A stretch of DNA of 64,000 bases. Origin: Pterobdella sp. o SKG-2022 (taxonomy: Eukaryota; Annelida; Clitellata; Hirudinida; Piscicolidae). The stretch lies in contig OZ038323.1 in NCBI GenBank assembly GCA_964035795.1, positions 8,223,227 to 8,287,226 of the forward strand. Direction: 5' to 3'. Under the pieces are notes generated by a model that was given only the letters and a program-made list of their open reading frames with translations, did not search any database and was not told the origin of the DNA. Below are positions 51,201 to 61,081 of the stretch, piece by piece. The number at the start of each line of letters is the position of its first letter. The first letter of the stretch is position 1. Position numbers and translations under genes: made by a program.

Positions 51201-53230
51201 GATATATGTGTTTAAGTTCTCAAGCTTAATATCATATGAATATATATGATAGGGATAGAGAAATTTCTTTACAGAATTTGAGTTATATAAACAGTGATTT
51301 TTGTTTCATTTTTTCAAGACACTTTTATCAAACTAATATCTTAACAATAAAAAGCTTTTGTGAAAATCTAATCTATAAAATACTTTTGATTGAGTTGCAT
51401 TGAGTGAAATAATATGTGAAAAACATTGTATGAAAAAAAAACGAAGTATTTATTACAACATAATAAACGAAACGTCGAATATTCTAAAAGTAAGGACTTC
51501 TAGATTCATGATATTGTACTTCGTCGAATATTCTGTTTAATGAATATTTAAAGTTTATTTATTATACGACAGACCTCTTCATACAAAACATCCTCACGAT
51601 ACCATAACAACATAGCATCAACTCCCACATTGTAACCCCTTCCCTCCAAACCACAACCTCCCCCCACCTGATATCGGGGTCTGTAGAATTGTTGTGCAGC
51701 AACTCAAAGGAGGTATCAGCTGACACCTGCGGACACCTGGTCAGCAACTCCTGCAGCTGTGGTGTGGCGATGCTTGTTGGGTGTTGTTACCATCACGAAG
51801 ATAGACTGATATACAAAAAAACATTAAAATATAATAATAAAAAATAATAATGATAGAAATAATAATAAATAATTTTTAAAAAATAAGAAAACAACGAACC
51901 ATAGCAACATCGTCTTTGGAATTCCACGGCAGAGATTGAACCAGTTTTGGAAGCATGTTGTATGCCTTCTTTATAAACAACTCCCTGTGTATGTTGTGCG
52001 TGTGTATGTTTATATTAAATTTTTAACTTTATGTGTCTATGCATTTATACATTCACCTTCTAATTTTTTTTTTATGTATATATATTTATTAAATATTTAC
52101 ATGAGCAGTTTCTATAGCTCTCAGTGCTTGTATGTCAACTTTCCCTATGCCTCAAAACGAGATATAAACCGAAAAGCACCTTTTATGCCAAAGGAAGGTC
52201 TTGTTTTGTTCGTCGAGTTCCCAGAGAGGGTCCCTGTTCTTCAACTTGTCCACCCGCACCAGGTCCCTCTGAGAGGTTAAGAGTGTATGTTGTGTAGTTT
52301 ATAGACGAGAAATAAAAATAACTTTATGATAAAGTTTTTATGTCGTATGGTGAATTAATGTGACGAATAATGCAGATCTTAACACCAATCGCTATTCACC
52401 TTAGCTAAACTTTCATATTCATAAAAAAGCTGTTATCTTTGGAAACAAATGAAAATAAATAAAGAAATCGAAAAGAAATAAAGAAACAAATTCGCCTTAA
52501 TTCAAACCTTAGAGTGCTTCGGAGGTGTCTTCCTCATTTTTCGGCCATGATGGATGACGTCATCGATTGGCGGGAAAACGAGAAGTTGATTGGACGAGAG
52601 TTGTCTACGAAAGTGGAAGGTGATGTGGGGACAAGAACTTGCGCGCGTTTCTGTAGTGTATACGGTAAATCATTGTTTGTTAATATTAGATTTATTTATT
52701 AATACTTATATGGCATAAATAGCTCTTGAATTTTCATCATTTATGAGAGTTCAAAAGCAATAACTAGGCATGGAGCAAAAAACCGATGTTAACAAGCTTT
52801 AAGTGTTGAAGAATTTTATTTATAAAAAAAAACAACCCTATTATATAACAAAACATACCACCCACTCATCAACAAACCCCACAAAAAAACAAGCCACCTG
52901 ATGGGGGAGGTAAGAAATCTTCAGAAGAAGATTGGTGGGACACCATTGGTCTGGTGATTACCACTTCACGACTCCCCTGACCATTGTGTTCTTGTGAGTC
53001 AAAGTAGATGGAATCATAATCGAACAACAACTCACTACGCTGCCATACTTCATAGTCCTCCTGTGGGTTGAAGGATTGATGGATGGTAGATGGGAAGATG
53101 GATGGATAGATAGACAGCTAGATAGATAGATATATAGATAGATAAATAGATATAGATAGATAGATAGATAGATAAGTAGATATAGATAGATAGATAGATA
53201 GATAGCTAGATAGATAGCTAGATAGATAGC

Positions 53231-53281
<51 letters not shown>

Positions 53282-53294
53282 CTAGATAGATAGC

Positions 53295-53325
<31 letters not shown>

Positions 53326-53820
53326 CTAGATAGATAGATAGATAGACCTTTTTCTTATTAGTGGAGTCAATGACACACAGAGTGAATGTGAGACGGGCAG
53401 TCCTTGGCAGCTCACTCATCATTATGTTCAACTCTATCCATTCATTCCATACTTTGCCAGATATCTTTATGTGTGTGTGTGTGTGTGTGTGTGCGTGTGT
53501 GGGTATTGCTTGCAATTGAATTTCTTATAAATTCAGCTGATGTAATTCTCACATCCATTCACCCACCTCTTTAGTGCACATACTCTTGCACAAAGCTTCC
53601 TGGCCTTGTAGCAGTGAGACCCTAACTGACAGTTTCAGTTGTGCCTATAATAATTATAATAAAAGGTTTGTTTTTCTTATTTTTGAATCAAATTTTTTTT
53701 TCAAATTTATTTATTAACAATTTTATTTTTATTTATTTTTTTATTATTATTTTTATTTTTTTTAATCATTTTTATTAATTAATTTTTTTAATTTATTATT
53801 TTATTTATTTATGTTTTCAC

Positions 53821-53864
<44 letters not shown>

Positions 53865-56845
53865 GAAGTAAAAAAAATAAATTTTTCATATCATTATGTT
53901 ATAATATAAACGCGTTTTGTTTACATACTCAGTGGTAATTAAATATAAAGATCATTGTAATCTGAGAGGTTGTGACGTCATTATGGCCTTATTTTATTGT
54001 GTTGAATTAATTAGGAAATTCATGCATATATAATTATAAGAATGTGTTTGGGAGACCTAGAAGTCAACCGACTGTCTAACTTATTTATTTACTCACTTAT
54101 CTGTTCAGTTATTTATTTGTTATTTACTTACTTACTATTAAAATGTAATATGAAACCAACATCAGTGTCATCATAAGAGAAGTTATCAACTTTGGCGACA
54201 TAGACCTCGAATTTGACCTTATTTAAATTCCATATTGACACTCGTTCTTTGGTATTGTTGCTCACTACTTCTTTTTCCTCTTCCTTGTCTGCCATTTTTA
54301 TTCAAAATACATCACTACCCTTAAATAAGTATATGATATATCCAAAAACCTTTGATTTATTCCTCAAAGCATCAACGTCCAACGAAACACTTTTCGTTTC
54401 GTACAGGTTGTTATCAACAAGAGAACAACCTTACAATAACTATTGATAATACTTAAACTTTAAAAACATCAATTGAGGATTCATACATTTATTTGAAAAA
54501 AAAACATTATCATAAAACATCAGCATGCTAACGTTTCATGATAAGGCTATACTTATCGAAAATTATAGCTTTTATTTTAAATAAATGTATGAATCTTCAA
54601 TTGATGTTTTTAAAGTTTAATTGCTATACAAAACATACATACGATGTCTCTGAAAAGTTATATTAATAACACTACAAACGCCGGCCGCGGTCGAGAATGA
54701 TAGATCGATAGAACTTCTCCTTGTCTATTAACACAAGCTCAGGAGTTTTATGAGTCAGTAAACAATGCCTGATATGCTGGTGAGAGGGAGGGTAATTATG
54801 AATAATAATAATATTAAAGATGATCTTCGTTCCACGTTGCTAGCATGTGATTGAAATACTAAGATAAATACGATTGCTCGATAGAACCACTTTGAAGAAT
54901 AATTAAGCAGTTATATGCATTTTTTCCAACCCATACAAGCATGTAAACGGGCGTAAAGGGGTGAAGATTGATTAGATGGATTTTGTCAAACATAATAGAC
55001 AACCCTGACAACGATAAGTCTCACCTTATATTGACAGATTGGAAGATTCTGCATCAAATATTCATCTAGACCCATGACCTGAGACGGTGTGTGGAGATGT
55101 GTGATTTATAATGGTTTTTGATTCTTTATTATAATGGAATGAAAAATAAAATAGAAAAAAACACTATAATAATAAAACCAATAATAGTATTAACAATACT
55201 ACTACTACTTCTAATACTACTACTACTACATCTAATACTATTACTACTACTACTACTGCTACTACTACTACTTCTAATACTATTACTACTACTACTACTG
55301 CTACTACTACTACTACTTCTACTATAATAATAATAAAAAAATAACTATAAAAATAATAGCACCTTAAGGATGAGTTGTTGAACCCTCAAAGCCACATTGT
55401 CCTCCATCTGTTTGAACCTCAACTCCTTTCTGGCACACTCCAGTAGCACCTTCCATCAATCAATGGATGAAGGAAAACCATTAAAATTAATGTTGTAATA
55501 ATGGCTAAGAATAGAATATTTATTCTTTTTTAATAATAAGCATAATAATTTGTGTTATTTATTTTATATAACATGAATCTTAATAAATATTGTTGATTTT
55601 ATAAAGATAACAATAATAATTGGTTTCATTATCTATATCATAAAATTGGTGATTTTAATTCAATGGTATTATACTCTTTATTTTTTATCAACAAAATATT
55701 ATATCAAATATCGTTAAGCCATAATTTATACTGATATTTTATTTCATGATTTGATTTGGCTCATTATTTCATTTTTATTTTAAAAATCTTGCCTAGACAA
55801 CCCTGAAGTTGATGCGACTTAACTGATAATTTCTGTAATATTGTATTTCATTGATGATAATGATATATAGAATGATGATGCATTAAATGTAGCACCTGAT
55901 TGATAGTATTATTGATATTGGCAGTGATGGTGAAGGATGATCTTTTGGTGGCTTGGGTATCCATCCACACTATCAACTTCACTTTCAATTGGTCTGTTGT
56001 GTGGTGTGTTTGTGTTTAGGGTTGTTGTGGTGTGTTTGAAGTTGATGTAGTGTTTTGTTTTTTTGTGTATGAGTTGTGTTTGAAACTTTTGTGTAAATGT
56101 TGTTATATAGTGGTGATAGAGGATAATTTTTTGAAATGGTGAAATAAAATTTTGTGAATTAATGTGATGAAGAATTATTTTTGATTAAATTGAAATGCCA
56201 ATGACAATAAACACCACCTTTTTTGAGAGATTCAATAAGATGTGTTGGTAATTGAGAGTTGGGATAAATATCAGGAGGGTAATGATACAAAACCAGTTGT
56301 TCTTTAGTGGTGTTCTTGAAGTTGCAACAAAAATTATTTATATTTCTTTTGAAAACTATGGCTTCTAATGTGTTCAATGCATTGATGCTCCATTGTCCCA
56401 CCATTAGTCCTAATATTTAAAAGATTTTGGTTTTTATGGAGTTTATTGTAAAATTAAAATGATATTTTCAAATTTTTATCTATACTCATAATCAAAAATT
56501 AAGATTTTTACTTATTTTTGAATTAAAGATTTCTTCAACATAGTTTCCACTATGTTCAGACGTTTTCAAAATCGGTTGAAAAAGCCTCAAATCACAAAAC
56601 TTTTTTGTTTCATCATAAAATTTGACCCTTTCACCGTCTACTGTGATTCCTACAAAGACATAATTACTGGCTGTTTGTAGATTTTCAAAAAGTGGATTTA
56701 GTTTGGCTTTATGCCAACAAGCTTCTTTGACACTTGACAAAGTGAGACTTTTATTAACTTTCAAGTCAATGCAAAGCCCATTTGGCATAAGAAATAACAC
56801 GTCTGTATTAGAAGCATCCAGAAAATCATTTACAATAAACGACAT
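45207..56845 (-). CDS. PIK3CA: PI3-kinase class IA catalytic subunit, p110-alpha type (complete, 27 exons)
   Basis: Phosphorylates PtdIns(4,5)P2 to the 3,4,5-trisphosphate at the plasma membrane, downstream of receptor kinases and Ras. 1,020 aa (human p110-alpha 1,068). p85-binding domain: 56512-56845. Ras-binding: 56218-56409, 55896-55993, 55363-55449, 55025-55078, 54680-54776. C2: 54161-54288, 53567-53644, 53348-53464, 52898-53060, 52508-52650. Helical: 52180-52268, 51900-51984, 51668-51756, 51099-51174, 49438-49541, 49103-49238. Kinase: 48683-48777, 48193-48299, 47765-47843, 47330-47476, 47095-47159, 46684-46760, 46424-46485, 46009-46098, 45568-45759, 45207-45285. Every junction is in phase. 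Active-site motifs are intact: VIFKIGDDLRQDML (ATP lysine), [40 protein letters not shown] and the end [13 protein letters not shown] match the alpha isoform better than beta, delta or gamma. The start is the ATG of MSFIVNDF, which leads directly into the p85-binding domain. Confidence 0.95.
46629..46683. repeat. (CCA)n-rich run starting at a PIK3CA splice donor
   Basis: CCA/CCACCAT triplets on the + strand. In gene orientation the intron opens GTGGGTGGTGGTGG, so the 5' splice site of the catalytic-loop exon (46684-46760) is the first unit of the repeat. Confidence 0.85.
48572..48620 (+). mobile_element. GATGATG-tailed SINE-like repeat, copy 1
   Basis: CCAACCCATGCTAGCATGG, then AAATGAACGTAAAACGATGATGATGAT. 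From memory, near-identical cores with a GATGATG tail are abundant in cephalopod and some other lophotrochozoan genomes. About 170 bases upstream (near 48412) GTGGCTCAAGTGG resembles a tRNA-like A box, so the element could start there. It lies in a PIK3CA intron. Confidence 0.55.
49606..49660 (+). mobile_element. GATGATG-tailed SINE-like repeat, copy 2
   Basis: TCTAGCGTGGAAACGGACATAA followed by repeated GATGATG units, the same core and tail as copy 1 but 5'-truncated. Its tail lies directly next to the insertion site of the LINE at 49688. Confidence 0.5.
49688..51002 (+). mobile_element. 5'-truncated non-LTR retrotransposon with C-terminal zinc fingers and 18-base target-site duplication
   Basis: Flanked by the exact 18-base direct repeat TTTGCAAATGATGATATA at 49670-49687 and 51003-51020, the target-site duplication. 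The insert starts inside reverse transcriptase at the catalytic motif ([10 protein letters not shown]) and continues through MLGVYLG, a conserved [17 protein letters not shown] block and two to three Cys/His fingers ([11 protein letters not shown]...[16 protein letters not shown]...HQKR, and [10 protein letters not shown]...HTRTH in a shifted frame). Several frameshifts and stops make it inactive. I do not know the clade; a zinc-finger tail after the reverse transcriptase is known from some non-LTR elements. It lies antisense in the PIK3CA intron between 49541 and 51099. Confidence 0.88.
53098..53347. repeat. (GATA)n microsatellite abutting a PIK3CA splice donor
   Basis: About 250 bases of GATA with occasional GCTA and GATATA variants. 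In gene orientation it reads GTCTATCTATC from the first intron base, so the donor of the C2-domain exon 53348-53464 is part of the repeat. Confidence 0.95.
53471..53503. repeat. (GT)n run at a PIK3CA splice acceptor
   Basis: GT/GC dinucleotide run that, read on the minus strand, is a (CA)n tract ending ATAAAG at the acceptor of the same C2 exon (53348-53464). Confidence 0.9.
53820..53865. repeat. (ATT)n microsatellite
   Basis: About 46 bases of pure TTA/ATT triplets in a PIK3CA intron, next to an AT-rich polypyrimidine stretch. Confidence 0.95.
54453..54665. mobile_element. Foldback/MITE-like element flanked by TTAA
   Basis: A left arm (54453-54494) and right arm (54579-54620) are inverted copies of about 42 bases with one mismatch seen: TTAAACTTTAAAAACATC... 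against ...GATGTTTTTAAAGTTTAA. Both ends carry TTAA, the target of piggyBac-type transposases, and the element is about 168 bases with no coding, as expected of a MITE. Similarity to the 13321-13455 copy continues past the right arm (through CATACGATGTCTCTGAAAAG), so the true ends may be wider. It lies in a PIK3CA intron. Confidence 0.7.
54924..54980 (+). mobile_element. GATGATG-tailed SINE-like repeat, copy 3 (diverged)
   Basis: CCAACCCATACAAGCATGTAA, then ACGGGCGTAAAGGGGTGAAGATTGATTAGATGGA. Same order of blocks as copy 1 (CCAACCCAT, AGCATG, ACG...GTAAA, degraded GAT-rich tail). PIK3CA intron. Confidence 0.45.
55195..55325. repeat. (CTA)n-type trinucleotide repeat
   Basis: About 130 bases of CTA/CTACTTCTA triplets, with an internal duplication of the block containing TACTGCTACTACTACTACTT. 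PIK3CA intron. Confidence 0.95.
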
Positions 56846-58048
56846 CAGCTATTAGTTTTTTTTTAACCTATAGAACTTTTGAAAAATTTGTTTTATTTTG
56901 AATTTTTCAACGAATGAATGATTCATAAATTTTACATATTTTCAAAACCTGCTAAAATTAATCGAGTAAACAATAGATGCGCTAAACATTTCTTAACATT
57001 CTATATGCAAAAATTTTCAAAATTTTCTAGATACGCAAATTAATCTTTTTTACAAAGAATTTTTTTTTTGATAGTTTTAATTAAAAAATTTTGAAATGTT
57101 TTCAGTTTCTCCTCTTGCATCTCTTTCTTCCTCTCTCTCTCCCATTATGATCTCTGACCTTACTATCTATCCTTTTTCCACTATTCGTTTTTTTGGCTTT
57201 CTCTTTGATTTTTCTTTTTTATTATTTTTTAAATTCTTTCTGTTGCATCTTCTTGTTATTTTCATCTAAGGTCGTATCAGACAGATCTCTTCTTATCTCG
57301 ATGATGCCTCTCTTAAGATTCTTTTCTGCTCTCTTGTTTTCTCCTGACTTGATTACTGCAACTCTTTGTACTTTAATCTTCCTAATTTTACTTTCTACCT
57401 TCTAACTAAAGCTTTCAACTCTGCTGCACGCCTGGTCTCTCATACTCCTAAATTCTCCCATATCTCTGCATCTCTTGTCGATCTTCATTGGCTACCTCTT
57501 CACTATAGCTTTTCTTTCAGAATCTGTTCTCTCATGTCTAAAATTTCTCATTCTACTTCGCCTTCCTATCTTTCTAACCTCTTACTACCTTCTAAACGTG
57601 CTGGCCTACGGCCTCTACTCTCTCTCTCAACTCTTTATTGTCTTTCTCTCTCATTCTTATGCTAAAACTGCTTTTTCTTTTTTTCGGTCCACTTCTCTGG
57701 AACTCTCTTTTTTCTGATCTTAAATCTTCCTATCCTATTTTTCATAAAAACCTTCTTCAAGCAGCACATAGCAGAGCGTCTCTGAACGATGCGTAAAAGA
57801 CGCTATATAAGTAATTCATTATTATTACTATTATTGCATCCTTGGGAGCATAGGGCTGCAACAACACTTTTCTAACGTACTCGGTTCTGGCTGATTCTTT
57901 TCAGCTTGGCCCACATTATTCCAGTAAGAAATTTTGAAATAAATGCTAATAAATTTAACGTTCAAACCTTTTATTGTATTCGAATTTTGATTATAAGTTT
58001 TATGAGTAACAATACGATATTTATCATTTTTTTTTACAAACAATAAAA
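56846..58048. other. PIK3CA-MRPL37 intergenic region
   Basis: Contains the PIK3CA promoter and 5' UTR side, a decayed LINE (57100-57840) and the MRPL37 3' end. No host exon seen. Confidence 0.6.
57100..57840 (+). mobile_element. Decayed CR1/L2-type LINE reverse transcriptase fragment
   Basis: Across stops and frame changes the + strand still reads RQISSYLDDASLKILF, LDYCNSLYFNLP, NSAARLVSHTPKFSHI and LVDLHWLPLHY, then the thumb region SYLSNLLLPS. These are the palm/thumb and tail blocks of CR1/L2-like reverse transcriptases. The copy ends with AAGACGCTATATAAG and an (ATT)n-like tail near 57830. There are stops in all frames, so it is inactive. Confidence 0.85.
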
Positions 58049-60671
58049 TCAATTAGCAGATTTAACGTTACTTTCAAAAAGATTCAAACTCTTGTTAACA
58101 TCCACTCCGTTGGCAAACATAGCAATGGCGGTCGTAAGGACCGAAGGATCGTAATCAAGATACTGTGTGTGGCGTAGCATGCCTCTCTTAGGTAGAACTT
58201 TGCAGAAGAGCCTTTTGTGTGAGTCTACCCAAGCAAGGTTCTTGACGGCTGAAGAGAAGTTGAGTGTGTTGAGTTGGAAGCAGACGAACGTTAGGAATTC
58301 TCCATCAGTACTAATGCATTGAGTGCTTATGGGGAAGGGTAGATCTGTCACCTCGTTCTATTTGAGTAGTGAGGTAACTATGAGGTATTTTTGAGACAAA
58401 TTAAAAATAACACTGAACAAAAAGATGAAAACATTTAGTTAAAAGGTTAATAGTTTCAATAATTTTAATTTTCATGTGCTTTAAACCCACCCCAAACTGT
58501 TGCTTGGCCATGGCTACTGCCTGTGAGAAGCAGAAAAGTAGAGATCTGGCGTCTCTTTGACTCTCACTCCATTCATCGTCTTGAGTGAGGAAGATTGTGT
58601 GCACATGCATTGCACTGTCTTTCAAGCCTTTATCAAGTCAAAAATATTTATGTGAATGTTGGTTTGAAATAATGACTCATGGACTAAATATAACAAAATT
58701 AAATATTTGCCATTAAAAAAAGATAAAAACAAAAAAATAACCAGTAGAATTTTCGAGTCTCCAAATGTGCTTGTGTTTCAAATCTATGGTGGGTGACATT
58801 GGGTAAATGGAAGGGATGACATAGGAGACTGACTCATCAATAACTTCATCAGAAGCAAAAGGTACAAGAGGTTTGGGTGAAAAAAGAGTTGTGTGTGATT
58901 TGCCTTTAATCCAAATATCTGTGGTATCTAGATTAATTAGGTGTGTGTGTTGATTAGTCTTGAAGACCTGTTATTGAGACTAGAGCTTCAATTAAAATTT
59001 AAAAAATACACAGTATTAATGGGGCATACCATTGAAGGCAAAGTAGGAAGATACAATGACATCGGAGATGAAGGATCGATCAAGCAGGTCAATATAATGG
59101 GGAGTATGGGTATTCAAAAGGTGGATCAGCCCATCCAACAACAGACCTCTGTGATCAGTTCAGATTTTAATCATCATATTTAAATGCGTTGATGATGATA
59201 ATTGAGTATCAAAAATAACGCTAAGGTTTAAAAAAATTTTACAGTTCTTTATAGACCTAACTTATCAAATTCTTTTTATAGCTCATTCTTTTACCAAAGA
59301 AAATTCTTAGATATAAGTATCTTATTTCTATTTATTATTGAAAACTATATTATTAATTATGTTTGTTATGACTTTGGCGCAAAGTAGCAACAAAATTTTT
59401 CCACATCATGGTTCAGACTATGACGGTACTTAGTATGTAACATATTTTATCATCAAAAATACTAACGCAACTTTGAGTTTGGGAATTCCAAATTCAGCCT
59501 TGAAATTCCAGATTGGTAAGTCAGGATTTTTTCTCTTTAGTAGCTTTTCTTTGGTTGGCTCAAACTTATGAGCCCTCATTATACTTCTGATCATGTACTC
59601 ATCCTAGTGTGTTAGCAATTATTTATATCTAAGTTATCAACAACATTTCAGTCCAATCTTTATGGGTTGGAAATATTTAAAAGAAAAAAAATTGATGTAA
59701 CAAAACACAAGGTTCATAGACTAAAACTTCAAAACAAAATTTTTTTTAATTTGAGAGGATTCAAATAATAGTAAACCAGTTGAAATTTATTATGTATAAA
59801 AGCATATAAATAGAAAAAACTTTAAAATGTAAAAGCACCTGGTTGGGTGAGTTAAGGACATTTAAGAGATTGGAAATAGAAGGAGGAGGGTGGTGGAAGA
59901 TTTGACTCTTTGTTAAGATCCCAGCTTGAGTCAATCCTGGTTTGGGATGTGAATTTTTTAAATCATTACAAAAATGAAAAGTAAATAAAAATGAACATAA
60001 AAAAAATGTTATATTAAAAAATATCAATCAAATATAATTTAATATACTAAAATAACATAAAATTTGAATATGAATCTTTTAATTTTGGCATTTCAACATC
60101 TTGTCTTATAACATAAGGTTAGACAATTTGAAATACACACAAAAATAATCAAGCATATAACTTTTATCATCACATTAAGATTCATTAAAACTTTTAATGA
60201 TGAAATAATAAGCTACCTTCTTGTAAGCGTGTATGATTATCAAACTGGTACATAGTTTGTTCATGGTAGTCAGGGTGGTCCTGGGGTTTCCAAGGAGCTT
60301 TGACTCGAGGATCATCGAGCACTTCAGGCTGCCATTTAGCAAACTTTGGTTTGTCTATGTCTAAAATTTCTTCTGCTGAAGCTATGGGTGTTCCTAAAAA
60401 TGTAATTTAAAGAACATTTTTAGATAATTTTGGAAACATTCCTAAGCTTTTTAGAAAAAAGACGTGGATATGTGAGAATTTTAAAATTTATATTTAATTA
60501 ATTGAAATAAAAAATAAATAGACGGATAAACATAAATAACAAATGACCTCGTTTCTGGTGGATGATAGGAACGTTGAGATGGCCGCCTTTTCTTCGGCTC
60601 CTGCCATACTTCCACATCTGATCTAACAACCAATTATAATTGTTCCGTTGCAAACGGAGTGTTAATTTCAT
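58049..60671 (-). CDS. MRPL37: Mitochondrial large-ribosomal-subunit protein mL37
   Basis: Component of the mitochondrial 54S/39S ribosomal subunit. Exons: 60548-60671, 60217-60393, 59839-59936, 59030-59148, 58742-58927, 58491-58627, 58049-58357. The start is ATG at 60669-60671, giving a basic, Trp/Arg-rich N-terminus suited to mitochondrial import. Diagnostic blocks: HPDYHEQTMY, AGILTKSQIF, YPMSPTIDL, and FVCFQLNTLNFSSAVKNLAW near the end; human MRPL37 has FLVFQLNTTDLD...GVKNLAWVDS at the same place. The junction between 59839 and 59148 is out of phase, so the exon 3 end, the exon 4 start or a missed small exon needs correction. All other junctions fit. Confidence 0.88.
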
Positions 60672-61081
60672 GCTTTCTACGGTTAGTAAATTAAGATATG
60701 AGTAAAAATTAACTTAGCAAAATGCGTGTATTAAAAAGTAGGATTACTTTTAAAAATTTTTCTATTTATAAAAATTAATAATAAGTTTTATTCTGTCACA
60801 CTGATTTTTTTCTCTGTGTTTACAAAATTTTTTCAAAGTTTATTCAAATTGAATAATTTCAGACATTTATTTATTCAAAAAAATATTAATGAAATTTCAA
60901 AAATTTTGCAAATTTTTCAATTATGCATACAATTTTAAAACATAGACTCATTAACCTGCGAGCTTCTTTGTTTTTACACTTTTCTTAAATACACGCTTGA
61001 TTTTACTTATTAAATCGCAAAAATATCTAAGACATTTTATACATTAAAGTTTACAAATAGATTAGTTCCAATATTTTTAAA
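60672..61081. promoter_or_regulatory. Shared MRPL37/NUP50 divergent promoter region
   Basis: The two start codons are back to back, 410 bases apart, with no other coding between. A shared bidirectional promoter is likely for two housekeeping genes. I see no clear TATA box or other strong motif; the DNA is AT-rich. Confidence 0.5.
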
